Shown here one piece after another: positions 17,561 through 26,327 of a stretch of DNA of 64,000 nucleotides. Source of the DNA: Sinisalibacter lacisalsi (GTDB lineage: Bacteria; Pseudomonadota; Alphaproteobacteria; Rhodobacterales; Rhodobacteraceae); contig NZ_BMGI01000005.1 of assembly GCF_014640115.1 (NCBI RefSeq), forward strand, positions 186,001-250,000. The letters are read 5' to 3'. A model generated the notes under the pieces. The model did not search any database, had not been told where the DNA came from, and saw nothing but the letters and a program-made list of their open reading frames with translations. The translations under genes and the position numbers were made by a program. Within the stretch, counting starts at the first letter, position 1, and every line of letters starts with the position of its first letter.

Positions 17561-18295
17561 CTACTGATATAGCAGGAATTCTCCGTTAGTGCCTGATATC
17601 GCTTTGTACGAAATCAGGTCTGCGACATTGGACAGAAGTGCCTTGTCCTCTGGTGCCAACTCGTTCTCGTACAACGCATACTTGAATAAGCCGGGTCGGC
17701 TTTCCGTGTCCGAAAATGCCAAATACTTCGCCGCAATCGAGCCGGGATGGGCGACGACAGCGTCCACCAACGCCAACTTGTGGTCGCTCTCTATCGAAAG
17801 ATCAAAAGTATGGATCTTCCCGCTCTTACCAGGATACTTGAAATCGCGCGACGTTTTGGGCTTCCATTGGGCTTTGTCCAAAATCGCTTTTGTCCTGCCG
17901 ATGAGATTGCTCTCTCTCGTTGCCCCGACGCGACCGACGGCAGCGCGAGCGGCATCTGCGGCCGCATTTGCAACACTGGCCACAGCGGACCAAAGCCAGT
18001 CGCCCGAAGGCACTTCGATTGCGATCGTTTCGTCTTTTGTTTCACATCCGAATATCGATGCCGCCTGTGTCAGACTTCTTGTCAGAGATCTACCTTCCAA
18101 CCCATGCAACCACGCAACCCTTGCAGCACCGCCTCCATCGTGAACGAGATACCCATCTCCGTGCCCTACAATAAAAACGTCGACTTGTTCGAATGAAGGA
18201 TAAAGACAATGTGTTGACACGCGCATACCCTGATCGGTGCGTTCGCACACATCGTACGTTTCCAAAACTCTGCGTATCTGTGAACAGTCAAGCAT
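17561..18295 (-). CDS. Hypothetical protein with DUF1828-like N-terminus (islet gene 2)
   Basis: A 244-residue soluble protein of unknown function. The N-terminal part (MLDCSQIRRVLETYDVCERT, then YLVHDGGGAARVAWLHG) resembles DUF1828, a beta-rich domain often found in accessory regions. The C-terminal half has no family I recognise. The start at 18295 follows an 8-bp overlap with the upstream gene; an in-frame ATG at 18319 would lengthen the overlap to 32 bp. Neither has a good ribosome site, so translation probably depends on coupling. Base composition is clearly lower in GC than the neighbours (near 50 percent in its 3' part), suggesting transfer. Confidence 0.55.
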   Translation of the reverse strand: MLDCSQIRRVLETYDVCERTDQGMRVSTHCLYPSFEQVDVFIVGHGDGYLVHDGGGAARVAWLHGLEGRSLTRSLTQAASIFGCETKDETIAIEVPSGDWLWSAVASVANAAADAARAAVGRVGATRESNLIGRTKAILDKAQWKPKTSRDFKYPGKSGKIHTFDLSIESDHKLALVDAVVAHPGSIAAKYLAFSDTESRPGLFKYALYENELAPEDKALLSNVADLISYKAISGTNGEFLLYQ

Positions 18296-18821
18296 GGCCA
18301 ATACCGAAGAGCCCCGCATCCGGGAGCAAGATGGGTCTGTTGTGGGCCTCGATCCTTACATTTGTTTGGCTGCAGAACCAGAAGAACATAGCGTCTAGGT
18401 CATTCAATTCTTCATGAATTGGTCGCCTCACCGGCAAATGCCATTGCTCACTACCCCTGACAATCTCCCGGTTGTCTTCCCATGAATGGAAATGGGGGCC
18501 ACATACTTGATGCGGCAAGCCCAAGCGCTGCGCCGCCGGATGGTTCGGCTTGCATACTTCCGGTGGGGCTTGGTCCACGCGAGCCACATTTTGGCCGCGA
18601 AAAATGAGGCTGATAGAGGGGAAACGGAAATCCTGATCGGGCAGGCGGAAACGTAGATGAGCTCGGGTACGGCCTGTGTCCTCTTCCGATATTGGCCAAG
18701 CGAGTTGGTAGTCTCTGTATCCCTTGGCGTGCGTCCAGTGCGGTTGAAACCCATCCAACACTTTGCTTTCGTTTGCCAGAAAACGGTCTACGTCAGAGAT
18801 CTGATCGCTATCCATTGCCAA
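18288..18821 (-). CDS. Hypothetical protein (islet gene 1)
   Basis: A 177-residue protein that I do not recognise with confidence; the N-terminal stretch of a query protein with HLRFRLP and ISLIFRGQNVARVD, then the PHFHSWEDNR and FFWFCSQTNVRI strings, recalls small immunity-type or DUF6978-like proteins. It starts with TTG at 18821, chosen because GGAGA lies six bases upstream; an ATG two codons later is 12 bases away. It overlaps the next gene and is followed by it on the same strand. Its composition is unlike the flanking genes. Probably a two-gene cassette. Confidence 0.55.
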   Translation of the reverse strand: MAMDSDQISDVDRFLANESKVLDGFQPHWTHAKGYRDYQLAWPISEEDTGRTRAHLRFRLPDQDFRFPSISLIFRGQNVARVDQAPPEVCKPNHPAAQRLGLPHQVCGPHFHSWEDNREIVRGSEQWHLPVRRPIHEELNDLDAMFFWFCSQTNVRIEAHNRPILLPDAGLFGIGHA

Positions 18822-18857
18822 AAACGGTCTCCAATTCGATCTCCGAGGCCACCTCCC

Positions 18858-19766
18858 CTACCCCCTCAAAACCCCCTCGAACTCCCGCCATTCCCCCTTG
18901 GACATGCCGGAGTTTTCCTGCGTCACGGTTTCACCCTTGACCATCCGGCGGATGCAATCAAGGGCGGTGGCCGAGAGGGTGGCGCCACCCATGCGGTAGT
19001 CCTCGAAGGCCTTGTAGGCAAACGGCACCCAGTCGGCGACCACGGCGGCGATGGTTTCGGCGTAGACGCGGATTTCGTATTGCGCGTGGGGGTCGGCGCG
19101 CAGGCGCAGGAAGTGGAAGAGGTTGTGCAGGTCCACCTTCCAGTACCATTGGGTGTAGATGTTGGCGGGCAGGTTCATCCGGGCCAGTTCGCGGGCGAGG
19201 CCCTGCTGGCCGTCCTGTGAAATCATCGCCTCGTAATTGTCGTAGGCCCGCCCGGCGTCGGCTTTCAGGATTTCGAGCACGCGGGCGGCTTCCTCGTCGC
19301 CCAGCACTTCGCCCCGGCCCTGGTTGTTCACCGTCGATTGCGCGGCGAGGTGTTCGCGGGCGGGGATGTAGAATTCGCGGTCGAGGATCGAGTAGCGGGC
19401 GGAGTATTCGTTCACGTTGGCGGTGCGGTGGCGGATCCATTGCCGGGCGACGAAGACCGGCAGTTTCACGTGCAGCTTGATCTCGCACATCTCGAACGGC
19501 GTGGAGTGCCAGTGCCGCATCAGGTAGCGGATCAGCCCCTCGTCGTTCTGCACGCTCTTGGTGCCCTTGCCGTAGCTGACGCGGGCGGCCTGGCAGATCG
19601 CGGCGTCGTCGCCCATGTAGTCGATCACCCGCACCATCCCGTGGTCGAGCACCGCGTGGGCGCTGTAGAGGTGGCGCTCCATGCCGGGGGCGGTGGCGCG
19701 CAGCGTCTGGCTGGGTGATGCGCGCAGCGCGTCGATCTCGGCCTGTTGTTCCGGGCTCAGGGCCAT
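18858..19766 (-). CDS. thyX: FAD-dependent thymidylate synthase
   Basis: A 302-residue flavin-dependent thymidylate synthase, which makes dTMP from dUMP with methylenetetrahydrofolate and NADPH. The signature [15 protein letters not shown] (residues 112-126) is intact, with QWIRHR upstream and [18 protein letters not shown] later. It is longer than Thermotoga-type enzymes (about 220) but normal for alphaproteobacteria. ATG is preceded by GGGAGAG. No thyA is seen here. Genes downstream on the same strand are the low-GC islet pair, 36 bp away, which may be read from the thyX promoter. Confidence 0.96.
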   Translation of the reverse strand: MALSPEQQAEIDALRASPSQTLRATAPGMERHLYSAHAVLDHGMVRVIDYMGDDAAICQAARVSYGKGTKSVQNDEGLIRYLMRHWHSTPFEMCEIKLHVKLPVFVARQWIRHRTANVNEYSARYSILDREFYIPAREHLAAQSTVNNQGRGEVLGDEEAARVLEILKADAGRAYDNYEAMISQDGQQGLARELARMNLPANIYTQWYWKVDLHNLFHFLRLRADPHAQYEIRVYAETIAAVVADWVPFAYKAFEDYRMGGATLSATALDCIRRMVKGETVTQENSGMSKGEWREFEGVLRG

Positions 19767-19894
19767 GGCGAATCTCTCCCTCGTTGATCCGCCCCACTAT
19801 ATCTTGCGCAATGCGCCGACGCACCCGCGAGATCACGGAGCACGCCAGCGGGTGATGCCGGGGGGCGGCGGCGCGAGGGGCGCCGGGGGCCCGG

Positions 19895-20392
19895 TCAGTA
19901 GATGTAGCGGATCTGGTCGGTCCAGAAGCGTTCGATCCGCTTGAGCGCGGCGTTCGATTCGTCGAGTTGGCCCGGGCCGAGGATGGCGCGCGTTTCCAGC
20001 CCCTCGGCGTGGCGCGCGAACAGCCCCGCCACGGTTTCGCGCACCTCGCGGCCCTTCGCCGTCAGCCGCACCCGCACCGAGCGGCGATCGACCTCGGAGC
20101 GCTGGTGGTGCATGTAGCCCATCTCGACCAGCTTCTTGAGATTGTAGGAGACGTTGGAGCCCTGGTAGTAGCCGCGCGACTTGAGTTCGCCCGCGGTCAC
20201 CTCGTTGTCGCCGATGTTGAACAGCAAGAGCGCCTGCACCGGGTTGATCTCGAGCATGCCGAGGCGCTCGAACTCGTCCTTGATCACGTCCAGCACCAGC
20301 CGATGCAGCCGTTCGACCAGAGCGAGCGTTTCGAGATAATCGCCGAGGTAGCCCGGCTTCAGGGCCTGCCCGATGGATGAATGCATGCTCAT
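19895..20392 (-). CDS. ldtR: MarR-family winged-helix regulator, LdtR-like
   Basis: A 165-residue MarR-fold regulator. The N-terminal dimerisation helices precede the winged helix (ALLLFNIGDNEVTAGELKSR, then SNVSYNLKKLVEMGYMHHQRSEVDRRSVRVRLT). The unusual GYYQGSNVSYNLKKL recognition helix is shared with LdtR of Liberibacter and rhizobia, which controls L,D-transpeptidase and osmotic-stress genes. GGAGAG precedes the ATG at 20392. The intergenic region holds TCCG-N8-CGGA near 20409-20425, a weak candidate operator. Its targets are not in the window. Confidence 0.82.
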   Translation of the reverse strand: MSMHSSIGQALKPGYLGDYLETLALVERLHRLVLDVIKDEFERLGMLEINPVQALLLFNIGDNEVTAGELKSRGYYQGSNVSYNLKKLVEMGYMHHQRSEVDRRSVRVRLTAKGREVRETVAGLFARHAEGLETRAILGPGQLDESNAALKRIERFWTDQIRYIY

Positions 20393-20501
20393 TCAACTCT
20401 CCACCAATTCCGTTTGAATTCGGACCTTCGGTGGAAACATCGAACATTCGGTTAAACGACGCGGAAAAAACGAGCTTTTCCGCGCCGATCCGGCACCATG
20501 G

Positions 20502-20771
20502 TTAACCGCGCGCCGCGGTGCCCGTGTGTTCGGCGATCTCGGCCAAAAGCGCGCTGTAGCGGCTGGGCGGCGGCACCTGGCCGGTGACCCATTGGTAGAG
20601 ATCCTGGTCGTTTTCCTCGAGCAGCGCCTCGTAAAGATCGAGCCGGCCCGGCGCCATTGCGGCCAGGTGCACGCCGGCGTAGCGGCCGAGGATGATGTCC
20701 ATCTCCTTGGTGCCGCGCCGGGCCGACCGCATCGCGAGCCGCTTGAGGCGGGTGGCGTGATCCTCGCTCAT
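20502..20771 (-). CDS. sdhE: FAD assembly factor SdhE (succinate dehydrogenase assembly)
   Basis: An 89-residue SdhE/SDHAF2 family protein that helps attach FAD covalently to succinate dehydrogenase SdhA. The motif RRGTKEMD (residues 18-25) contains the conserved RGxxE, and DQDLYQWVTGQ is the C-terminal signature. Its ATG overlaps the stop of the upstream XRE regulator by 4 bp (ATGA). The sdh genes themselves are not in this window. Confidence 0.92.
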   Translation of the reverse strand: MSEDHATRLKRLAMRSARRGTKEMDIILGRYAGVHLAAMAPGRLDLYEALLEENDQDLYQWVTGQVPPPSRYSALLAEIAEHTGTAARG

Positions 20772-21169
20772 ACCAGCGAGGCTTCCATCAGCTTCTTGAG
20801 GTTTTTCTCGAGCCGGGCGAGGCGGTTCGCGGCCTCGTCGATGTCGCCGCGCAGTTCGCGCATCTCGAGCAGCACCTGGCGCGCGTCACGGGTGAGCGCG
20901 GGTTCCACGCCCGGCGGGTCGACCCCCTCGCCATTGCCGTTGAGCAGCCACATCAGCGAGACGTTGAGCAGCCCGGCGAGCATCTGCAGCCGGTTGGCGC
21001 GCGGCTCGGAGAGGTCATTCTCCCAGGCCGCCACGGTCTTGGACTTCACGCCGAGGCGCTTGGCGAGGTCTTTCTGGCTGAGGTCGGCCGCTTCGCGGGC
21101 GGCGGCAAGGCGGTCGCCGAAGGTGGCGTGTTCGTCGGAAAACCAGTCGTCGGTGGCGATGTCGGTCAT
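20768..21169 (-). CDS. XRE-family transcriptional regulator
   Basis: A 133-residue protein with an N-terminal helix-turn-helix of the XRE/Cro type (FGDRLAAAREAADLSQKDLA then KRLGVKSKTVAAWENDLSEP, residues 17-56). The C-terminal half is a long charged helix (LEMRELRGDIDEAANRLARL), likely a dimerising coiled coil. GGGAGAG precedes the ATG. It is translationally coupled to sdhE, an unusual partner for a regulator, and divergent from the aspartate aminotransferase gene across about 80 bp. Confidence 0.88.
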   Translation of the reverse strand: MTDIATDDWFSDEHATFGDRLAAAREAADLSQKDLAKRLGVKSKTVAAWENDLSEPRANRLQMLAGLLNVSLMWLLNGNGEGVDPPGVEPALTRDARQVLLEMRELRGDIDEAANRLARLEKNLKKLMEASLV

Positions 21170-21214
21170 CTGTGCTCTCCCTTCGCGCTTGATCGCGCTC
21201 TGGGGTCAACCTAA

Positions 21215-22453
<1,239 letters not shown>

Positions 22454-22550
22454 TCGGCCCGCCCCCCTTGAACCGGCGCATGGGCTCGCGTTAACTGGCG
22501 GTGATCCGTGCCCGGGGCATCCGGCGCGGCGGTGAGGGACGAGCAGAGCC

Positions 22551-22955
22551 ATGACAACCGAGTTGCCCGACTATTTCTTCCGGGTCCGCGAAAACGGCGC
22601 CTTCGTGTTCCGCGTGGATACCGAGAACCGCCATCGCCGGATCGAGATGGACCAGATCGCCGTGATCAACATCAAGAACGGCGAGGTGAAGGCGCATGGC
22701 GACCGTGACCTCAGCGAGGAAGACCGCGCCGCGATCGACGACTGGATCGAGGAGCGCAAGGCCACGCTGGCGGCGCGCGACATCGACGATATCCTGCGCA
22801 CCGTCGACCACCTCAACCTCACCGCGCATTGGGCGCAGACCCGCGCCTCCGACGGCGATCTCGAGGCGGTGACCGACGCGCTGCTGCTCGCCATGCACGA
22901 TCTGCGCAGCGTCCTGGTGCGCAAGAAGGCCGACCGGATGATGAAGGGCGACTGA
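22551..22955 (+). CDS. Conserved hypothetical protein
   Basis: A 134-residue cytoplasmic protein of unknown function. It has a short beta-rich start (YFFRVRENGAFVFRVDTENR), a middle strand-turn (IAVINIKNGEVKAHGDRDLS) and a helical C-terminus rich in Asp, Arg and Lys. No cysteine and no membrane segment. The codon use matches the host. I take it to be a family confined to Rhodobacteraceae. It may follow aatA in one transcript (97-bp gap). Confidence 0.65.
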   Translation: MTTELPDYFFRVRENGAFVFRVDTENRHRRIEMDQIAVINIKNGEVKAHGDRDLSEEDRAAIDDWIEERKATLAARDIDDILRTVDHLNLTAHWAQTRASDGDLEAVTDALLLAMHDLRSVLVRKKADRMMKGD

Positions 22956-22965
22956 CGGCGGGGGC

Positions 22966-23031
22966 GGAATTCGCGACGAATTCCGAGACGAAATCCGCAC
23001 GGATTTCGGGACGGTTTCCGTCCGGAAACCG
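22966..23031. repeat. Three consecutive perfect palindromes between convergent genes
   Basis: Three hairpins lie head to tail: 22966-22973 with 22977-22984 (8 bp, loop 3), 22989-22997 with 23000-23008 (9 bp, loop 2) and 23012-23020 with 23023-23031 (9 bp, loop 2). The arms share the form purine-A-A-T/C-YCG but differ in sequence. They fill almost the entire gap between the hypothetical gene and capA. They could act as a bidirectional terminator, although no T run follows. Confidence 0.85.
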
Positions 23032-23032
23032 G

Positions 23033-24217
23033 TCAGCGCGTGCAGGCGGGCGGCTGGGCGGAGAAGCCGGGGGCGACCCTTTTCAGGAAGGCTTCCGCCC
23101 GGCCGGTGCGGCCCTCGGCGCCTTTCGGGGCGATCTCGGCCCAATAGCCGCGATCGGTGAACAGCATCTCCATCGCGATCCAGCCCGCGCGCTCGGCCAC
23201 CGCGCGCCCGTCGGCGCCCCGGCAGAGGTCGATCAGCGCCATGGCGCCCACCTTCGACGGCATGAAATCCTGGATCGCGACGAAATTACCGGTCGAGTAG
23301 ACCACCGGGGCACCGCCGCCGCCGGGGGAGGTCAGAACCTCGAAGGGCTGCACCGCGTGGGGATGCGTGCCCACCACCGCGGTCGCTCCCGCCGCCACCA
23401 GCGCCCGGGCCAGCGCGCGTTGGTTCGCCGACGGGCTGGTGCGGTATTCCACCCCCCAATGCGGCAGCACGATCACCCCCGCAACGCCCGGATCCGCCGC
23501 CTCGCGCCGCACCAGCGCGGTGAGTTGCGCCTCGTCGCGGAAGCAGCGCAGCAGCTGGCGCTTCGGGTCGGGCAGGCCATTGGTGGAGAAGCTGCAGGCG
23601 ATGAAGGCGATGGTCCCCGCCGGGGTAGCGCGGCGGTGCACGAAATCACGCGGGGCCCCTGCCGGCACGGTGCCCACCGCCGCAAGTCCGGCCTTCGCCA
23701 CCTCGGCCAGCGTCATGTCGGCGCCAACGCTCCCCCGGTCCATCGCGTGGTTGTTGGCCGTGGTCACGAGATCGACCCCGGCCGCCGCGAGGTCGCGCAG
23801 CACGACCGGGTGATAGTTGAACTGCGGAAAGCCGGTGTAGACCCGGATGTCGACCCCGGGTCCGGGGTCGGGACCGATCGTGCCATCCTGCGCCACGCCG
23901 GGGGCGACCGCGCCCTCGAGGTTGGCCACCGCCACGTCGGCTGTGCGCAGGTAGCGCGCGGGCTGATGCCAGATGTTGCCAAATCCGACCTTGTAGCCAT
24001 GGTCCTGCATTTGCACGTGCAGGAGCACGTCGCCCACGAAGGCGAGCCGCGCGCGCGGGCCCGAGCAGGTGTTGAGCGGCGGCGCCTCGAACTGCGGCGC
24101 GCCGGTGCAGGTGCCGGCAGGTCCGCCGGTGGCCAGCGGCGCGAGCGGCGCGCGCCCCGCCTCCGGCACACATCCCGCCAGCACGACGAGCGCGGTGATC
24201 ACTGCAGCTATCCGCAT
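23033..24217 (-). CDS. CapA-family lipoprotein (metallophosphatase fold)
   Basis: A 394-residue CapA-type protein. An N-terminal lipobox (LVVLAGC, Cys17) marks it as a lipoprotein. The metallophosphatase-like motifs are FVGDVLLH, VANLEGAV, TTANNHAMD, VLPHWGVEY and GTHPHAVQPF. CapA/PgsA relatives take part in poly-gamma-glutamate or capsule export, though many single-copy ones have no known role. No capB or capC is near. Start at 24217 chosen for the signal peptide and a GGAGGAAGG site. Confidence 0.85.
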   Translation of the reverse strand: MRIAAVITALVVLAGCVPEAGRAPLAPLATGGPAGTCTGAPQFEAPPLNTCSGPRARLAFVGDVLLHVQMQDHGYKVGFGNIWHQPARYLRTADVAVANLEGAVAPGVAQDGTIGPDPGPGVDIRVYTGFPQFNYHPVVLRDLAAAGVDLVTTANNHAMDRGSVGADMTLAEVAKAGLAAVGTVPAGAPRDFVHRRATPAGTIAFIACSFSTNGLPDPKRQLLRCFRDEAQLTALVRREAADPGVAGVIVLPHWGVEYRTSPSANQRALARALVAAGATAVVGTHPHAVQPFEVLTSPGGGGAPVVYSTGNFVAIQDFMPSKVGAMALIDLCRGADGRAVAERAGWIAMEMLFTDRGYWAEIAPKGAEGRTGRAEAFLKRVAPGFSAQPPACTR

Positions 24218-24283
24218 CCCGCCTTCCTCCCCTGTTCCGCCAAGCCTGCCGTGCACCAAGCGACGGTCAGGACAAACCCGCGC

Positions 24284-25630
24284 TCAAAGCGCCGCCGCGT
24301 GCCGCCAGAACCGCGCGCTCAGCAGCACCGCCGCCGTGCCCAGCCCGGCGAGCAGGCCGAGCCAGACGCCCGCCGCGCCGAGACCGATGACGAAGCCGAG
24401 GAACCAGCCCGAGGTCATCCCCACCAGCCAGTAACTCGCCGCGGCGATCAGCATCGGCACCCGGGTATCCTGCATCCCGCGCAGCAGCGAGACAGCGATC
24501 ACCTGCGTCGAATCGGCCAGCTGGAACAGCGCGGCGATCAGAAGCAGCCCCCGCCCCGTGGCGAGAATTTCCGCGCGCAGGGGTTCGCCGGGCTCGATAT
24601 AGAGCCCGATCAGCACTTCGGGCAGCGCCACGAAGGCGATGACGGCGAGGCCGGCCCAACCCACCCCGAGCGTGAGCGCCGCCGCCGCCCCCTGCCGCAG
24701 GGCCGGCCCGTCGCGCCGGCCGAAGGCCCGGCCCGCGCGCACCGTGGCGGCGTTGGAAAGCCCGAGCGGCACCATGAAGGCGAGCGAGGTGATCTGCAGG
24801 ACGATCCCGTGCGCGGCCAGCGGCACGGTGCCGAGCAGGCCCACGAGCAGCCCCGCCGCCGAGAACATCCCGACCTCCGCCAGCACCGTCAGCCCGACGT
24901 GCGACCCCATCGCGGTGACCTCGCCCAAGGCTTCGCGGTCGGGTCGCCAGAGCCGGGCGAAAAGATCGTGCGTCGGGAAGCGCCGCACCGCGTAAAGCAC
25001 CAGCGCCGCCACCGATATGACCTGAACCCCGAGCGAGGCAATGGCCGCGCCCTTGATGCCGAGTTCCGGCGCGCCCCAGTTGCCGAAGATGAAAGCATGG
25101 TTGAAGCCGATGTTGGCCACCGCCGCCGCCACCGTGACGATCAGCTGAACCCGGGTGCGCTCCAGCGCCGACAGGTAGCTTTTCAGCACCATCACCGCGA
25201 GCGCCGGGATGATCCCCCAGCCCATGATCCGCAGGTAATCCTGGGCCCCTTCGGCCAGCACGGGATTCTGCCCGAGCAGCTGCAGGAGCGGCGCCGAGAA
25301 CCACAACAGCGGCATCACCGCGAGCGCAAAGCCGGTCGAGATCCACAGCCCCATCCGGGTGACGCGACGGATCCGCACCTCGTCGTCCGCCTCCGCTGCC
25401 GCCGCCACCAGCGGCATCACCGCGAAGGCGAAGCCCGAGCCGAACAGGAAGACGACCATGTAGAGCGTGGTGGCCAGCACCAGACCGGCAAGCGCCTCGA
25501 CATCATACCAGCCCAGCATCACCATATCGGTGGTGCCGATCGCCATCTGCGCCAGATGGCTGCCGATCAGCGGCAGGCCAAGCGTGAGATGAGCGCGGAT
25601 CTGGTCGCGGAACGGGGTGGCGCGGGTCAT
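24284..25630 (-). CDS. MATE family efflux transporter
   Basis: A 448-residue NorM-type multidrug/toxin extrusion protein with about twelve hydrophobic segments. The N-terminal family pattern LTLGLPLIGSHLAQMAIGTTDMV is clear, as is the second-half repeat GLPLAAHGIVLQI. It exports cationic compounds in exchange for Na+ or H+. Two starts are possible, 25645 and 25630; AAGGA spaced four bases before the latter supports it. It is upstream of capA on the same strand (67-bp gap). Confidence 0.9.
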   Translation of the reverse strand: MTRATPFRDQIRAHLTLGLPLIGSHLAQMAIGTTDMVMLGWYDVEALAGLVLATTLYMVVFLFGSGFAFAVMPLVAAAAEADDEVRIRRVTRMGLWISTGFALAVMPLLWFSAPLLQLLGQNPVLAEGAQDYLRIMGWGIIPALAVMVLKSYLSALERTRVQLIVTVAAAVANIGFNHAFIFGNWGAPELGIKGAAIASLGVQVISVAALVLYAVRRFPTHDLFARLWRPDREALGEVTAMGSHVGLTVLAEVGMFSAAGLLVGLLGTVPLAAHGIVLQITSLAFMVPLGLSNAATVRAGRAFGRRDGPALRQGAAAALTLGVGWAGLAVIAFVALPEVLIGLYIEPGEPLRAEILATGRGLLLIAALFQLADSTQVIAVSLLRGMQDTRVPMLIAAASYWLVGMTSGWFLGFVIGLGAAGVWLGLLAGLGTAAVLLSARFWRHAAAL

Positions 25631-25667
25631 GCCTTCCTTTTGCATGGCGTATCGCGCCGGGCAAGCC

Positions 25668-26264
25668 TCAGCCGGGTTTGCGCGCCACGAGGTCGATCAG
25701 CGCCGACATGCCGCTGTGGCCGACGCCCTCGTTGATCTCACGCTCGTAGGCGTTGAGTTCGACGATCTCCAGCCCGGCGAAGCTCTCGCGCAGCAGCGCC
25801 TCGGTGTAGAGGTTTTCCGCCACACGCGGCCCGCCGGTGCCATGGGCGATCTGTTCCGGCGTGTAGCCGTGTAGCAGGAGCACGCCGCCGGGCTTCAGGG
25901 TTTGTACCATGCCCGCGAAGATCGCATCGCGCTCGGGCGGGGCGAGGAACTGGATGAACACCGCCACCACGAGGTCAAAAGCCTCCGGCTCCCAGGGCCA
26001 GTCGAAGATGTCGGCGCAGTGAAATTCCACCGAAACGCCGCGCTCGCGGGCCAGCGCCCGGGCCTTGGCGATGGCGTTCTCGCTCGCGTCCATCGCCACG
26101 GTCTCGACCCCGCGCCCGGCCATGAACACCGCGTTGCGCCCCTCGCCATCGGCCACCGAAAGCCCGCGCGCGCCCGGCACCAGCCAGTCGGCGTGATCGA
26201 CGAGAAAGCGCGCAGGCTCCTTGCCGAACACGTAGTCGGCCCCGGCGAAACGGTCATTCCACAT
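25668..26264 (-). CDS. SAM-dependent methyltransferase (TehB-like)
   Basis: A 198-residue class I methyltransferase. The SAM site is unusual in form: motif I reads LSVADGEGRNAVFMA (about residues 35-49), as in the TehB/YeiR-type group, with acidic MDAS and AVFIQFL motifs after it. The N-terminal MWNDRFAGADYVFGKEPA is typical of this group. The substrate is unknown; some relatives methylate metalloids or thiols. It is in the same direction as the MATE gene, 37 bp upstream of its start. Confidence 0.85.
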   Translation of the reverse strand: MWNDRFAGADYVFGKEPARFLVDHADWLVPGARGLSVADGEGRNAVFMAGRGVETVAMDASENAIAKARALARERGVSVEFHCADIFDWPWEPEAFDLVVAVFIQFLAPPERDAIFAGMVQTLKPGGVLLLHGYTPEQIAHGTGGPRVAENLYTEALLRESFAGLEIVELNAYEREINEGVGHSGMSALIDLVARKPG

Positions 26265-26327
26265 GTCTTGTCCTCCTGAACGGCGGGCTACGTCACCGCG
26301 AACGATTCGCCAAGGGAGCTCACCGTG

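Noticed and set aside
19793-19806. CACTATATCTTG upstream of thyX as an NrdR box
   Set aside because: Only one half fits the NrdR consensus and there is no second box at the usual spacing; nothing comparable precedes nrdJ.
22829-25735. 968-codon plus-strand open frame over capA and the MATE gene
   Set aside because: Product is Arg/His/Pro/Gly-rich low complexity; the minus strand encodes CapA and MATE with intact motifs.
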